From an uncultured Sutterella sp. (GTDB lineage: Bacteria; Pseudomonadota; Gammaproteobacteria; Burkholderiales; Burkholderiaceae_F), in contig CABQGK010000006.1 in assembly GCA_902463725.1 (NCBI GenBank), forward strand, positions 62,001 to 126,000: DNA of 64,000 nucleotides, written 5' to 3'. The position numbers and the translations under genes are program-made. Shown here one piece after another: positions 8,991 to 16,885 of the stretch (position 1 is its first letter; the number at the start of each line of letters is the position of its first letter). The notes beneath the pieces are model-generated. The model had not been told where the DNA came from, did not search any database, and worked only from the letters and a program-made list of their open reading frames with translations.

Positions 8991-9710
8991 ATGGATAAAC
9001 AGCTTTCAACGGTCGTACTTATTGACGAGTACCCACTATTTCGCAAGGCAATGGCTGATTTACTAACAGCCTCTGGGGACTTCCAAGTGATTGGACAAAC
9101 CTCGGATCATGCGACTGCTTTAGGATTGCTAGCGTTGCAGCCAGATCTTATCGTGATGAACCTTGAGCAGGAGGGGATGGATACGTTGCAGTTCCTCTCT
9201 GACGTCAAAGCTCATAATCCGAGCATCCGTGTGGTCATGATGATGCGCCATGTTGATCAGTCTTCTAGATTGATGCGTGCGATCCGTGGCACGGCAGATG
9301 GTTACTTGCTGAGGACAGTGTCGCCGCCAGAGTTTGTCGATCAGCTCTATAAGGCGTGTCATGGCGGTATGGCCGCGAGTGAAAAGGTGACATCGGCGCT
9401 TGCGGAACTTCTGCGAAAGGAGCAGATCGATGAAGAGTCTGGCACAGGAGGGCTCTTTGAACGACTCACACGGCGTGAATTTGCTGTGCTTTGTTGCCTA
9501 GCGTCAGGCGATACGAATAGGGATGTGGCAAAGCGTTTGGAAATCAGTGAAGGTACCGTTAAGGTGCATGTAAAGCACGTCTTAAAAAAGCTAAATTTCC
9601 GCTCTCGTGTGGAAGTTGCGGTTTGGGCGACAGAGCACGGCTACAAACTCAATGATGATGGCTCGGTTCCTCCTTGGGATCCAATGCAGACCTATCATAC
9701 TGGGCCATAA
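8991..9710 (+). CDS. NarL/FixJ-type response regulator with degenerate receiver
   Basis: A 239-residue protein with an N-terminal receiver-like domain (about 7-125) and a C-terminal LuxR-type helix-turn-helix (about 158-222; LTRREFAVLCCLASG, ISEGTVKVHVKHVLKKL). Aligned by eye with NarL, the phospho-acceptor Asp is Asn57 (PDLIVMNLEQEG), the conserved Thr/Ser is Met (VVMMMR), and the conserved Lys is Arg108 (GYLLRT). Only the acidic pair (Asp12-Glu13) remains. The protein therefore looks unable to use aspartyl phosphorylation and may respond to a ligand or to its own level. It is 9 bp downstream of a carbamoylase gene, with no histidine kinase nearby, and a strong terminator follows. Its targets may be this operon, the divergent AbgA-like gene, or the fumarase next door; that is inference. 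Confidence 0.88.
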   Translation: MDKQLSTVVLIDEYPLFRKAMADLLTASGDFQVIGQTSDHATALGLLALQPDLIVMNLEQEGMDTLQFLSDVKAHNPSIRVVMMMRHVDQSSRLMRAIRGTADGYLLRTVSPPEFVDQLYKACHGGMAASEKVTSALAELLRKEQIDEESGTGGLFERLTRREFAVLCCLASGDTNRDVAKRLEISEGTVKVHVKHVLKKLNFRSRVEVAVWATEHGYKLNDDGSVPPWDPMQTYHTGP

Positions 9711-9716
9711 ACACTG

Positions 9717-9750
9717 GAAACGGACTTTCGCAAGAAGGTCCGTTTCTTTT
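9717..9750 (+). terminator. strong intrinsic terminator of the carbamoylase-regulator operon
   Basis: A 14-bp stem (9717-9729 region with 9734-9746, one G-U pair) closed by a GCAA tetraloop and followed by TTTT, starting 7 bp after the regulator stop. Confidence 0.88.
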
Positions 9751-9758
9751 GGTGCGGG

Positions 9759-9798
9759 CAAAAAAAGCGCTCTTAGGACGTAGCATCCTAAGAGCGCT
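9759..9798 (-). terminator. strong intrinsic terminator of fumarase
   Basis: A perfect 13-bp stem (9766-9778 with 9786-9798), 7-nt loop, then TTTTTTGC on the minus strand, about 20 bp after the fumarase stop. Two back-to-back terminators separate these convergent genes. Confidence 0.9.
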
Positions 9799-9818
9799 GG
9801 GTTCAAGAAGTGGTTCCG

Positions 9819-11345
9819 TTACTTCTTACTCTTGGCAATTTTATCCGCCCAGAAGAGAGGCGCATTGATGTGGATGGAGTCACCGTTGTGATCTACAGCC
9901 ACCGTCACCGGCATATCTTCAATCGTAAATTCGTAGATAGCTTCCATGCCGAGGTCACCAAAGGCGAGAACTTTCGACTCACGGATGGACTTGGATACCA
10001 AGTAAGCGGCGCCACCAACAGCGATCAGGTAGGCAGAGCCGTGCTTCTTGATGGCCTCACGTGCGACTGGGCCACGATCACCCTTGCCAACCATAATGCC
10101 GAGCCCAACCGGTTCCGAGAGCATCATGTCAACGAACTTGTCCATGCGCGTGGAGGTGGTGGGGCCAGCAGGGCCGACAACTTCGCCCTTGCTCTTAACA
10201 GGGTCGACCGGACCGACGTAGTAAATGGCGCGGCCGTGGAAATCCACAGGGAGCGGCTCATTCTTGGCCAGCATTTCGCTGATACGCTTGTGGGCAGCAT
10301 CTCGACCCGTGAGCAACTTGCCAGAGAGCAGCAGCGTGTCACCAGGTTTCCAAGATTGAATTTCTTCGCGAGTGAGCGTATCAAGATTGACGCGCTTGCT
10401 CTTGGTGACATCGGGCTTCCAGTCGAATTCCGGGAATGCGTCAATCTTTGGAGGTTCGATGTAGACCGGCCCCGTGCCGTCAAGCACAAAATGGGCATGA
10501 CGAGTGGCGGCGCAGTTCGGGATGACGGCGACTGGCTTCGAGGCTGCATGAGTCGGGTACATCTTTACCTTGACATCGAGCACGGTGGTAAGACCACCAA
10601 GCCCCTGAGCACCAATGCCGAGTTCATTGACGCGGTTGTAGATTTCAACGCGCAACTTTTCTTCTTCAGTTTGCGGGCCGCGTTCGAGTAGCTCAAGCAT
10701 GTTAAGCGGCTCATTGAGGCTTTCTTTAGCAAGCAACACACTCTTTTCTGCCGTACCGCCAATACCAATACCGAGAATCCCTGGGGGACACCAGCCGGCA
10801 CCCATGTGTTTGACCTGTTCAACGATCCAGTCAACGACATTGTCAGAGGGAACCATCATGACAAGTTTTGACTTGTTTTCGGAACCGCCTCCTTTGGCAG
10901 CAACCGTCACTTCGACCTTGTCACCAGGGACAACTTGCCAGTGAATGACGGCAGGCGTGTTGTCGCGGGTATTTTTGCGGCCGCCTTCTGGAGGATTGAC
11001 CATGGAGAAGCGCAACACATTTTCTTGATAGGTGTAAGCGCGGCGAACGCCTTCATTAATGGCGTCTTCGACAGAGCCTGTAAAACCTTCCCAACGGACG
11101 TCCTGACCAACTTTCACAAACACGACAGCCATGCCCGTATCTTGGCAGAGCGGACGCTTTCCGAGCTGGCAGAGACGAGAGTTTTCGAGAATCTGACCGA
11201 TCGCATCTTTGGCAGCAGCGCTTTCTTCACGGCGATAAGCAGCCGCCATATGATCGAGGAAATCCTGGGGGTGGTAGTAGCTAATGTACTGAAAGGCAGC
11301 GGCAACGCTTTCGATCAGGTCATCTTGCTTAATGACAGTCGTCAT
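9819..11345 (-). CDS. fumA: fumarate hydratase, class I (iron-sulfur)
   Basis: A 508-residue class I fumarase with alpha and beta domains fused, as in FumA and the Burkholderiales enzymes. It interconverts fumarate and malate using an oxygen-sensitive [4Fe-4S] cluster. Likely cluster cysteines are Cys67 (LCQDTG), Cys186 (GAGWCPPGILGIGIGG) and Cys278 (PNCAATRHAHF). The beta domain includes GPTTSTRMD and VDHNGDSIHI near the end. The gene is monocistronic with a strong terminator. Its neighbour across the 541-bp intergenic region is a Dcu-type C4-dicarboxylate transporter, which suggests a role in fumarate respiration or the reductive branch of the TCA cycle. The iron-sulfur class fits an anaerobic lifestyle. 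Confidence 0.95.
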   Translation of the reverse strand: MTTVIKQDDLIESVAAAFQYISYYHPQDFLDHMAAAYRREESAAAKDAIGQILENSRLCQLGKRPLCQDTGMAVVFVKVGQDVRWEGFTGSVEDAINEGVRRAYTYQENVLRFSMVNPPEGGRKNTRDNTPAVIHWQVVPGDKVEVTVAAKGGGSENKSKLVMMVPSDNVVDWIVEQVKHMGAGWCPPGILGIGIGGTAEKSVLLAKESLNEPLNMLELLERGPQTEEEKLRVEIYNRVNELGIGAQGLGGLTTVLDVKVKMYPTHAASKPVAVIPNCAATRHAHFVLDGTGPVYIEPPKIDAFPEFDWKPDVTKSKRVNLDTLTREEIQSWKPGDTLLLSGKLLTGRDAAHKRISEMLAKNEPLPVDFHGRAIYYVGPVDPVKSKGEVVGPAGPTTSTRMDKFVDMMLSEPVGLGIMVGKGDRGPVAREAIKKHGSAYLIAVGGAAYLVSKSIRESKVLAFGDLGMEAIYEFTIEDMPVTVAVDHNGDSIHINAPLFWADKIAKSKK

Positions 11346-11886
11346 GTTGTTATATCTCCGAAATGCTTGGCGGGCAGAAGTTCAGCATGCCTCTATATAC
11401 GTTTCGGCTTCTGTGTTTTTTACGATTGGCCGATTGATGTGTTAGAGGATTTGCATCCAAGCCCATCCTGTGAGGACGCTCCAGATCGGTATCCGATCGC
11501 AGGAGTAAAAAAAGTGTACCCTCTCGCTTCTAGCGGTCTGAAGAAAAAAACGCATCTTTTGACTTAATACCCCTCTTCTGCTAAACATTAACCGAAAGCC
11601 ATAAAATTTCACCAAATAGGTAAGGGTAAACCATTAGGTAGTTTGTTTTAGATACAATAGAAATCATTTGATACATTAATGATTTTAAAGTAAAAACATA
11701 ATATAACACTTAGTATAATGTAAGTTAATTTGCTGAAGTAAAGGAGAAAAATAGAGGAGGGTTTTGTAAAGAAAATCCTAAAAGGGGGTAATTCCTATAG
11801 TTAAGTCAAAGGGACTAAAAATACCTCATCGACCCCTTTGCGTACTCGGCAAAATATGACCTGTCCTCATTTACTTAGGAAACATC
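11346..11886. other. long A+T-rich intergenic region between fumarase and the Dcu transporter
   Basis: 541 bp with no gene; 11560-11830 is markedly A+T-rich. It separates divergent fumarase and transporter genes and so holds both promoters. A perfect -10 hexamer (TATAAT, 11714-11719) lies about 170 bp upstream of the transporter, but the matching -35 region is poor, as at activator-dependent promoters. Confidence 0.55.
11661..11685. promoter_or_regulatory. candidate operator dyad upstream of the Dcu transporter
   Basis: An inverted repeat with 8-bp arms (AAATCATT at 11661-11668, AATGATTT at 11678-11685) and a 9-nt spacer. Its centre is about 53 bp upstream of the transcription start expected from the TATAAT at 11714. 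It is not an FNR or CRP consensus. Activator binding is an inference from position. Confidence 0.35.
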
Positions 11887-13236
11887 ATGCTTAGCTTAGA
11901 TTTTTGGCTTCAACTTGCGGTCGTGCTCGTCGCCCTCTTTTACGGTGCACGTAAAGGCGGTATGGCCTTGGGTTTGATTGGTGGTATTGGCCTTCTTATT
12001 CTGGTGTTTGGTTGGCATGTCACGCCAGGTAAGCCACCGGTTGACGTGATTTTGACCATTTTGGCCGTTATCTGCGCTTCTTCTGCTTTGCAGGCTGCCG
12101 GCGGTCTCGATTGCCTGTTGCAAATCGCTGAACGCCTTCTCAGAAAGCATCCGCGCTTTGTCTGCTTCTTGGCGCCGTATCTCTGCTGGTTCTTGGCTGT
12201 GCTCTGTGGTACTGGTCACGTCGTCTATACGATGTTGCCCATTATTTATGACGTGGCTATCAAGAACGGCATTCGTCCAGAACGTCCGATGGCCGCTTCG
12301 ACCATTGCTTCTCAGATGTCCATCATCTGCTCGCCTGCTGCCGTGGCTGCGGTCTCGATGATCTCGCTGCTTGACGGCCATATGGTCGGTGGCCATCCCT
12401 TCGGCTTTGTGCAGCTTTTCTCGATCGTGATTCCTGGCGCTATCGTTGGTTTGTTCTTTGTCTCGTTGTTCTCTGTGTTCCGCGGTAAGGACCTTGATAA
12501 GGATCCTGAATTCCAGGCGCTTATTGCTGATCCTGAACAGCGCAAGTACATCTACGGCGAAACGACGACCCTTATTGGTGTCAAGTTCCGTCCTGAACAG
12601 TGGACGTCGCTTTGGATTTTCTTGGCAACGGTTGCTGCGGTGGCTGTCTTCGGCATGTTCCCGGAACTCCGTCCGGTTGTTGGTAAGAAGGCGCTCTCTA
12701 TGACGCTTCTCATCCAGATGTTCATGCTTACGTGCGGCGCTTTGATTGTGATCTTCTGCAAGACGCGTGCTGCGAGCGTTGGCAAGACGCCGGTGTTCAA
12801 TGCGGGTTGCGTGGCGATCTGTGCGGTGTATGGTGTGGCTTGGATGGCCGACACGATGTTTGCTGCCCACTTGAATGACCTCAAGGCGGTGTTGACTGAG
12901 CTCGTGCGTTCTTATCCGTGGGCTTATGCACTAGTGTTGCTCTTGACGTCTAAGCTCGTGAATTCTCAGGCCGCTGCTGTGGCGACGATCGTTCCTGTGG
13001 CTCTGCAGATCGGCGTTCCTCCGGGACTCGTGGTTTCCTGCGCCGCCGCTTGCTATGGTTACTACATCCTGCCGACCTACCCGTCTGACTTGGCTGCCAT
13101 CCAGTTCGACCGCTCGGGTACGACGCATATCGGCCGCTTCGTTATCAACCACTCCTTCATCCTCCCTGGCTTGATTGGTGTGTTGACTGCCACGGCTACG
13201 GGCTACATTCTCGGTGTGATCTACGGTTACGTCTAA
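11887..13236 (+). CDS. dcuB: anaerobic C4-dicarboxylate transporter, DcuA/DcuB family
   Basis: A 449-residue polytopic inner-membrane protein of the Dcu family, which exchanges fumarate, malate or aspartate for succinate under anaerobic conditions. The opening LVALFYGARKGGMALGLIGG, the VDVILTILAVICASSALQAAGGLD block, the GHVVYTMLPIIYDVA segment and the C-terminal YYILPTYPSDLAAIQFD with NHSFILPG are family hallmarks. About ten to twelve hydrophobic segments are visible, and the length is close to the E. coli proteins. AGGA lies 7 bases before the ATG. With fumarase divergent upstream and a fumarate-reductase-type cytochrome b downstream, it fits fumarate respiration. DcuA versus DcuB cannot be told apart by eye, so the symbol is provisional. 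Confidence 0.9.
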   Translation: MLSLDFWLQLAVVLVALFYGARKGGMALGLIGGIGLLILVFGWHVTPGKPPVDVILTILAVICASSALQAAGGLDCLLQIAERLLRKHPRFVCFLAPYLCWFLAVLCGTGHVVYTMLPIIYDVAIKNGIRPERPMAASTIASQMSIICSPAAVAAVSMISLLDGHMVGGHPFGFVQLFSIVIPGAIVGLFFVSLFSVFRGKDLDKDPEFQALIADPEQRKYIYGETTTLIGVKFRPEQWTSLWIFLATVAAVAVFGMFPELRPVVGKKALSMTLLIQMFMLTCGALIVIFCKTRAASVGKTPVFNAGCVAICAVYGVAWMADTMFAAHLNDLKAVLTELVRSYPWAYALVLLLTSKLVNSQAAAVATIVPVALQIGVPPGLVVSCAAACYGYYILPTYPSDLAAIQFDRSGTTHIGRFVINHSFILPGLIGVLTATATGYILGVIYGYV

Positions 13237-13258
13237 GCATTGGCGAAACCTTGGACGA

Positions 13259-13282
13259 GGAGCTGCTCCAAGCGGCAGCTCC
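13259..13282 (+). terminator. hairpin downstream of the Dcu transporter
   Basis: A perfect 8-bp stem (13259-13266 with 13275-13282) and 8-nt loop, followed by CAAAATTTC rather than a clean T tract. A probable but weak terminator. Confidence 0.5.
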
Positions 13283-13854
13283 AAAATTTCAACAAATAAC
13301 AATACAAAAAGACGCTGGCCTCTTAGTTCGAGACTTGAGAAGCCGACGCTAGAAAAATAAAAGATTTGAGGACAGTACATTACTGTGGTAGAGGGTGTTG
13401 AGAAGACCGCCATGTGCGATTTTCATCAGCGCCCTCTTTTTTGCCTGCAAGCCTTGTTCCTCAATGGTCTTTGATGCAACGCGTGTAGCGCCTGCCGCCG
13501 TACAAGCCATGAGGGGGCGCTCGCCCCTACGCCGTCTTTGCAATGAGACCGACGGAGACTTGTTGATGCCATTGAGCGCGTGTGACGAATGACAGTGAAC
13601 AGCAGATGGAACCTGGCGTTAGCGGCGAATCGCGGAGCCGAGAAGGCATTGTCAAAGTCCCAGCCGCGCTATCCCGTAGAACCTCCAACTCTGTGTAACC
13701 TTGGTATGCCGTTACTCCCTGGTACGCTCTTTGCAAGGGCTCTTACCAAAATAGGTAGCATGATTGCTTCACTTACTGACATGTTGTCAAGACAATCAGA
13801 TGGTCCAATTGTCACGAAGAAACTAGTCATGCTGTTACGAGGATGTGGGTCTAG
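13283..13854. other. gene-poor stretch upstream of the repeat array
   Basis: About 570 bp with no convincing gene. Short frames exist on both strands (for example 13349-13543 minus, 64 codons, rich in Arg and Ala; 13669-13899 minus, running into the repeats), but none has a good ribosome site or recognisable domain. Together with the repeats it looks like decayed mobile or duplicated DNA. Confidence 0.45.
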
Positions 13855-14116
13855 GGGGCTAGGGAGTTTTTCACCAAAAAGATAGAAAAACCGTCTCAAT
13901 CCCTTGCTAGAGTAGGGCTGCAGGCATTCTGGTCGTCAAATATTTGTGTATTGCAAATCGGCGGACTGAGCAAGTGATCAGGTGTTACCCGCGGGCAGCA
14001 CATCATGTGTAATAGGCCGATTGGTCAAGTTTTCATCCGCGCTGAGTGGTCAAATTTCTGGATGCGCCCAAGACACAAAGGAGTCACCCGTACCGTCCCA
14101 ATGATGTGGGGTTGAA
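13855..14116. repeat. tandem repeat copy 1 (262 bp variant)
   Basis: First unit of a head-to-tail array. It begins GGGGCTAGGGAGTTTTTCAC and ends just before the same string recurs at 14117. Compared with copies 2 and 3 it has several substitutions and lacks about 15 bp near its middle, where the other copies carry CCCTCATCACTTAAGAG. It includes two direct sub-repeats of the form TGGTCAA(G/A)TTT followed by GCGC, reminiscent of the multiple terminal repeats of IS21-type elements. Confidence 0.85.
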
Positions 14117-14393
14117 GGGGCTAGGGAGTTTTTCACCAAAAAGATAGAAAAACTGCCTCAATCCCTTGCTAGAGTAGGGCTGCAGGCATTCTGGTCGTCT
14201 AATATTTGTGTATTGCAAATCGCCGGACTGAGCAGGTGATCAGGTGTTACCCGTGGGCAACGCATCATGTGTCATAGGCCCCTCATCACTTAAGAGAGTG
14301 GTCAAGTTTTCATCCGCGCTGAATGGTCAAATTTCTAGGTGCGCCCGAGACACAAAGGAGTCACCCGTACCGTCCCAATGATGTGGGGTTGAA
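14117..14393. repeat. tandem repeat copy 2 (277 bp)
   Basis: Second unit, nearly identical to copy 3 over 277 bp, which implies a recent duplication or ongoing homogenisation. It has the same internal layout as copy 1 and the extra 15-bp segment. No reading frame in it is convincing. Confidence 0.9.
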
Positions 14394-14670
14394 GGGGCTA
14401 GGGAGTTTTTCACCAAAAAGATAGAAAAACTGCCTCAATCCCTTGCTAGAGTAGGGCTGCAGGCATTCTGGTCGTCTAATATTTGTGTATTGCAAATCGC
14501 CGGACTGAGCAGGTGATCAGGTGTTACCCGTGGGCAACGCATCATGTGTCATAGGCCCCTCATCACTTAAGAGAGTGGTCAAGTTTTCATCCGCGCTGAA
14601 TGGTCAAATTTCTAGGTGCGCCCGAGACACAAAGGATTCAACCGTGCCGTCCCAATGATGCGGGGTCGAA
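14394..14670. repeat. tandem repeat copy 3 (277 bp)
   Basis: Third unit, a near-exact copy of copy 2, diverging only at its 3' end (ACAAAGGATTCAACCGTGCC and GCGGGGTCGAAG in place of the copy 2 forms). Confidence 0.9.
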
Positions 14671-14804
14671 GGGGCTAGGGAGTTTTTCACCAAAAAGATA
14701 GAAAAACCGTCTCAATCCCTTGCTAGAGTAGGGCTGCAGGCATTCTGGTCGTCTAATATTTGTGTATTGCAAATCGCTGAACTGGGCAGGTGACCAGGCG
14801 TTAG
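14671..14804. repeat. tandem repeat copy 4, truncated
   Basis: A partial fourth unit. It follows the repeat for about 130 bp (through the ATTTG/CAAAT inverted motif near 14758-14776), then diverges. It marks the end of the array, about 200 bp from the 3' end of the cytochrome b gene. Confidence 0.8.
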
Positions 14805-14942
14805 CGTACGGTACGGCATTAGTCGAAAGGATAGATCGCCATCTAACGGGTATTGGAAGGTAAGGAGCTAATCTCGTTGTCAACCTTCGGCCAAAGCAGA
14901 TCGATTCACTGCACAGATTTGTTTGCAATATGGTTGACTGAG

Positions 14943-14974
14943 AAAAAACGGCAGCCGATTTCTCGACTGCCGTT
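14943..14974 (-). terminator. intrinsic terminator of the cytochrome b gene
   Basis: An 8-bp stem (14947-14954 with 14967-14974), extended by three more pairs past one mismatch, followed on the minus strand by TTTTTTCTC. It lies 30 bp after the stop at 15004. Confidence 0.85.
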
Positions 14975-15003
14975 CTTCAGATTATGTACAGACTAAGTGG
15001 TCC

Positions 15004-15837
15004 TTATTTGTACCAAGATGCGTCAGCAGGCATTTCGTAGCGCTGAGCTTCCTGACCATTTTTGACCTGTTCAGCACCAATGCTGTAGTTTTTGTAGCCC
15101 GTGAGCGTGCCAGCAACAATCATGGCAAGGGCAACAAAGAGCATCGTCTTGCGAAGGCCCGCACGGTCACCGATGCGTTCACGCTGATCGATGAGGTTGC
15201 TGTCTGGGTTCTTGTTGCAAATTTCCCACTTGACGGCAAGCCGGTAGAGACCAATCATGCCATGAAGTTCGGTGATGACCAAGAAGATGAAGGTATAGAG
15301 CATGCCCATGTGATAGGTATGCACACCGAGCAGGTTGGGGTCAAAGCCATGCGGATTGAAGAGCATGGGGATGACGTGCGTGAAAACGAAAAGGAAGAGT
15401 AGAGCGCCAGTGACGATCTGAACAACCCAAAGGCTGGTGTCTTCATGCTTGAGGAGCTTCCAGTGCGCAACAATATCGCGCAACTGGTGGTAGGACGTCG
15501 GGAAGCGGCGGAGTGCGCAGAAGGCATGCACTGCGACGGTCAATGTGATAAAGCCAACGAAGAGAATGTGCATCCAAGCATGTTCTTGGCCATCGATGAA
15601 TGCGCCACCCGAGGTCGCAATCAAATTGGCGAAGAGGTCTTTGCCAAAGTTCACGGATCCCGTGAAGGCCATGTGGCAGAAAAGGAAGAGACCGAGAATG
15701 AGGCCAGAGACAGACTGAGCTACATCAAGCACTGCCGTCTTGCGGGGCTGACGTTTGGCATCCTTGAGGCCTGCACCCCAGACGTTTTCTTGAGCCGTCG
15801 GGGTCGTTGCATACTTAACAGAATCAGGGGTCGACAT
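15004..15837 (-). CDS. frdC: fumarate reductase/succinate dehydrogenase diheme cytochrome b
   Basis: A 277-residue membrane anchor subunit of the Wolinella FrdC type. It would carry two hemes b and pass electrons between menaquinol and a FrdAB catalytic dimer. Five hydrophobic helices are visible. Four histidines in helices, His55, His104, His154 and His192, are spaced 49, 50 and 38 residues apart, almost exactly as the four heme ligands of Wolinella FrdC (44, 93, 143, 182). The ATG at 15837 follows AAAGG at 8-base spacing; an upstream in-frame extension is not used. No frdA or frdB lies on either side, and the gene is bounded by a terminator and a repeat array. The catalytic subunits must be encoded elsewhere, or this gene has been separated from them. 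Confidence 0.88.
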   Translation of the reverse strand: MSTPDSVKYATTPTAQENVWGAGLKDAKRQPRKTAVLDVAQSVSGLILGLFLFCHMAFTGSVNFGKDLFANLIATSGGAFIDGQEHAWMHILFVGFITLTVAVHAFCALRRFPTSYHQLRDIVAHWKLLKHEDTSLWVVQIVTGALLFLFVFTHVIPMLFNPHGFDPNLLGVHTYHMGMLYTFIFLVITELHGMIGLYRLAVKWEICNKNPDSNLIDQRERIGDRAGLRKTMLFVALAMIVAGTLTGYKNYSIGAEQVKNGQEAQRYEMPADASWYK

Positions 15838-16160
15838 AGTTACAACCTTTGAAAGTCGCCGTGGCTTGGACAACGGCGCATAAATACAGGGATGGCGTTT
15901 TTGCATCCATTGGAGAGCATAATGCCCGTATTTGGAAGCGAATATATTGATATTTATCAAATATAAGTCGTAAGTTCGTGCGAAACAACAGTAGATCTGG
16001 CGTAATTATACGTATATATACGTATAAAAATATCACAAAAACTTCTATTTTCTCGTCTCTAGGCGATATAACCCTAATATTTGATGCATGAAAAAATCAA
16101 TAAAATGTGCTACTTCCTTAAGTCGCCAGTATGCCTGCGTTGATGTGGGAATCGAACAAA
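15838..16160. other. A+T-rich intergenic region upstream of frdC
   Basis: About 320 bp with no gene, strongly A+T-rich between 15940 and 16115. It presumably contains the frdC promoter; the palindrome at 16006-16027 is its most striking element. Confidence 0.5.
16006..16027. promoter_or_regulatory. 22-bp perfect palindrome upstream of frdC
   Basis: A perfect self-complementary A+T-rich sequence built from TATACG halves around a central TATATA, centred about 180 bp upstream of the frdC start. It is surrounded by A+T-rich DNA. It could be an operator or simply an A+T-rich promoter region. No known consensus matches. Confidence 0.4.
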
Positions 16161-16192
16161 GAAAAAGCCCCCTTCTGATTTGTGAAGGGGGC
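16161..16192 (-). terminator. intrinsic terminator of upp
   Basis: A perfect 9-bp G+C-rich stem (16167-16175 with 16184-16192), 8-nt loop, then TTTTTC on the minus strand, about 43 bp after the upp stop. Confidence 0.85.
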
Positions 16193-16234
16193 GCTATGAA
16201 GCGGTCGCTGAGCTGAGCGAGCGCTCACCTGTAA

Positions 16235-16885
16235 TTAGAGTGTGCCGAAGACACGGTCACCCGCATCGCCGAGGCCAGGAACAATATAAGCGTGTTCGTT
16301 GAGGTGATCGTCGAGCGCGGCCACATAAAGTTCGACATCGGGATGAGTTTCCGAGAAGACCTTAACACCTTCTGGTGCCGCAACAAGTGCCATAAAGCGA
16401 ATCTGCTCACCTTTTACTCCACGGCTTTTGAGCTTATTGACAGCGTAGGCGGCGGAGTGTCCTGTGGCGAGCATCGGGTCAACCACGATGTAGTTGCTGT
16501 GTTCATTGCCTTTTGGAATACGGATCATGTATTCGATCGGATTGGCATTTTCATCGCGCTGCAACCCAATATGACCGACACGAGCCGCAGGTAGAAGTGC
16601 AAGCAAGCCATCCGTCATAGCAAGGCCAGCACGCAAGATAGGGATAATGATGGGATCTTTTGCCAGCAGCAACGGCTGCATGGTCTTGCAAATGGGGGTT
16701 TCAATTTCAACGAGGTGCGTCTGGAAGTCGCGTGTCACTTCATAGCCCATGAGCAGAGCGATTTCGTGCAACAGCGTACGGAAATCCTGAGTGTCTGTGT
16801 TGCGGTCGCGCATCAGGGTCAGTTTGTGCTCAATGAGGGGGTGATTGACAATATGAAGCTTCGGAAAGCGAGCATCCGTGCGCAT
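16235..16885 (-). CDS. upp: uracil phosphoribosyltransferase
   Basis: A 216-residue type I phosphoribosyltransferase that makes UMP from uracil and PRPP in pyrimidine salvage. The PRPP-binding loop VVDPMLATGHSA is at 134-145 and the uracil-binding C-terminus (YIVPGLGDAGDRVFGT) is intact. Length is slightly above the E. coli enzyme (208). GGAGATATTTTT precedes the ATG. It is monocistronic, with its own terminator and no uraA permease adjacent. Confidence 0.97.
   Translation of the reverse strand: MRTDARFPKLHIVNHPLIEHKLTLMRDRNTDTQDFRTLLHEIALLMGYEVTRDFQTHLVEIETPICKTMQPLLLAKDPIIIPILRAGLAMTDGLLALLPAARVGHIGLQRDENANPIEYMIRIPKGNEHSNYIVVDPMLATGHSAAYAVNKLKSRGVKGEQIRFMALVAAPEGVKVFSETHPDVELYVAALDDHLNEHAYIVPGLGDAGDRVFGTL

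Noticed and set aside
11896..12870. 324-codon minus-strand frame over the Dcu transporter
   Set aside because: Composition rich in His, Arg and Asn is typical of the antisense of a membrane protein gene; no domain.
13349..13543. 64-codon minus-strand frame in the gene-poor region
   Set aside because: No ribosome site, atypical composition, no domain; treated as non-coding but reported as a region of interest.
13855..14804. CRISPR array
   Set aside because: The units are about 277 bp and continuous without short repeat/spacer alternation, and no cas genes are near.
14638..14928. 96-codon minus-strand frame across repeat copy 4
   Set aside because: It runs through repeat DNA and shares its end with another frame from the same repeat, so it is a by-product of the repeat sequence.
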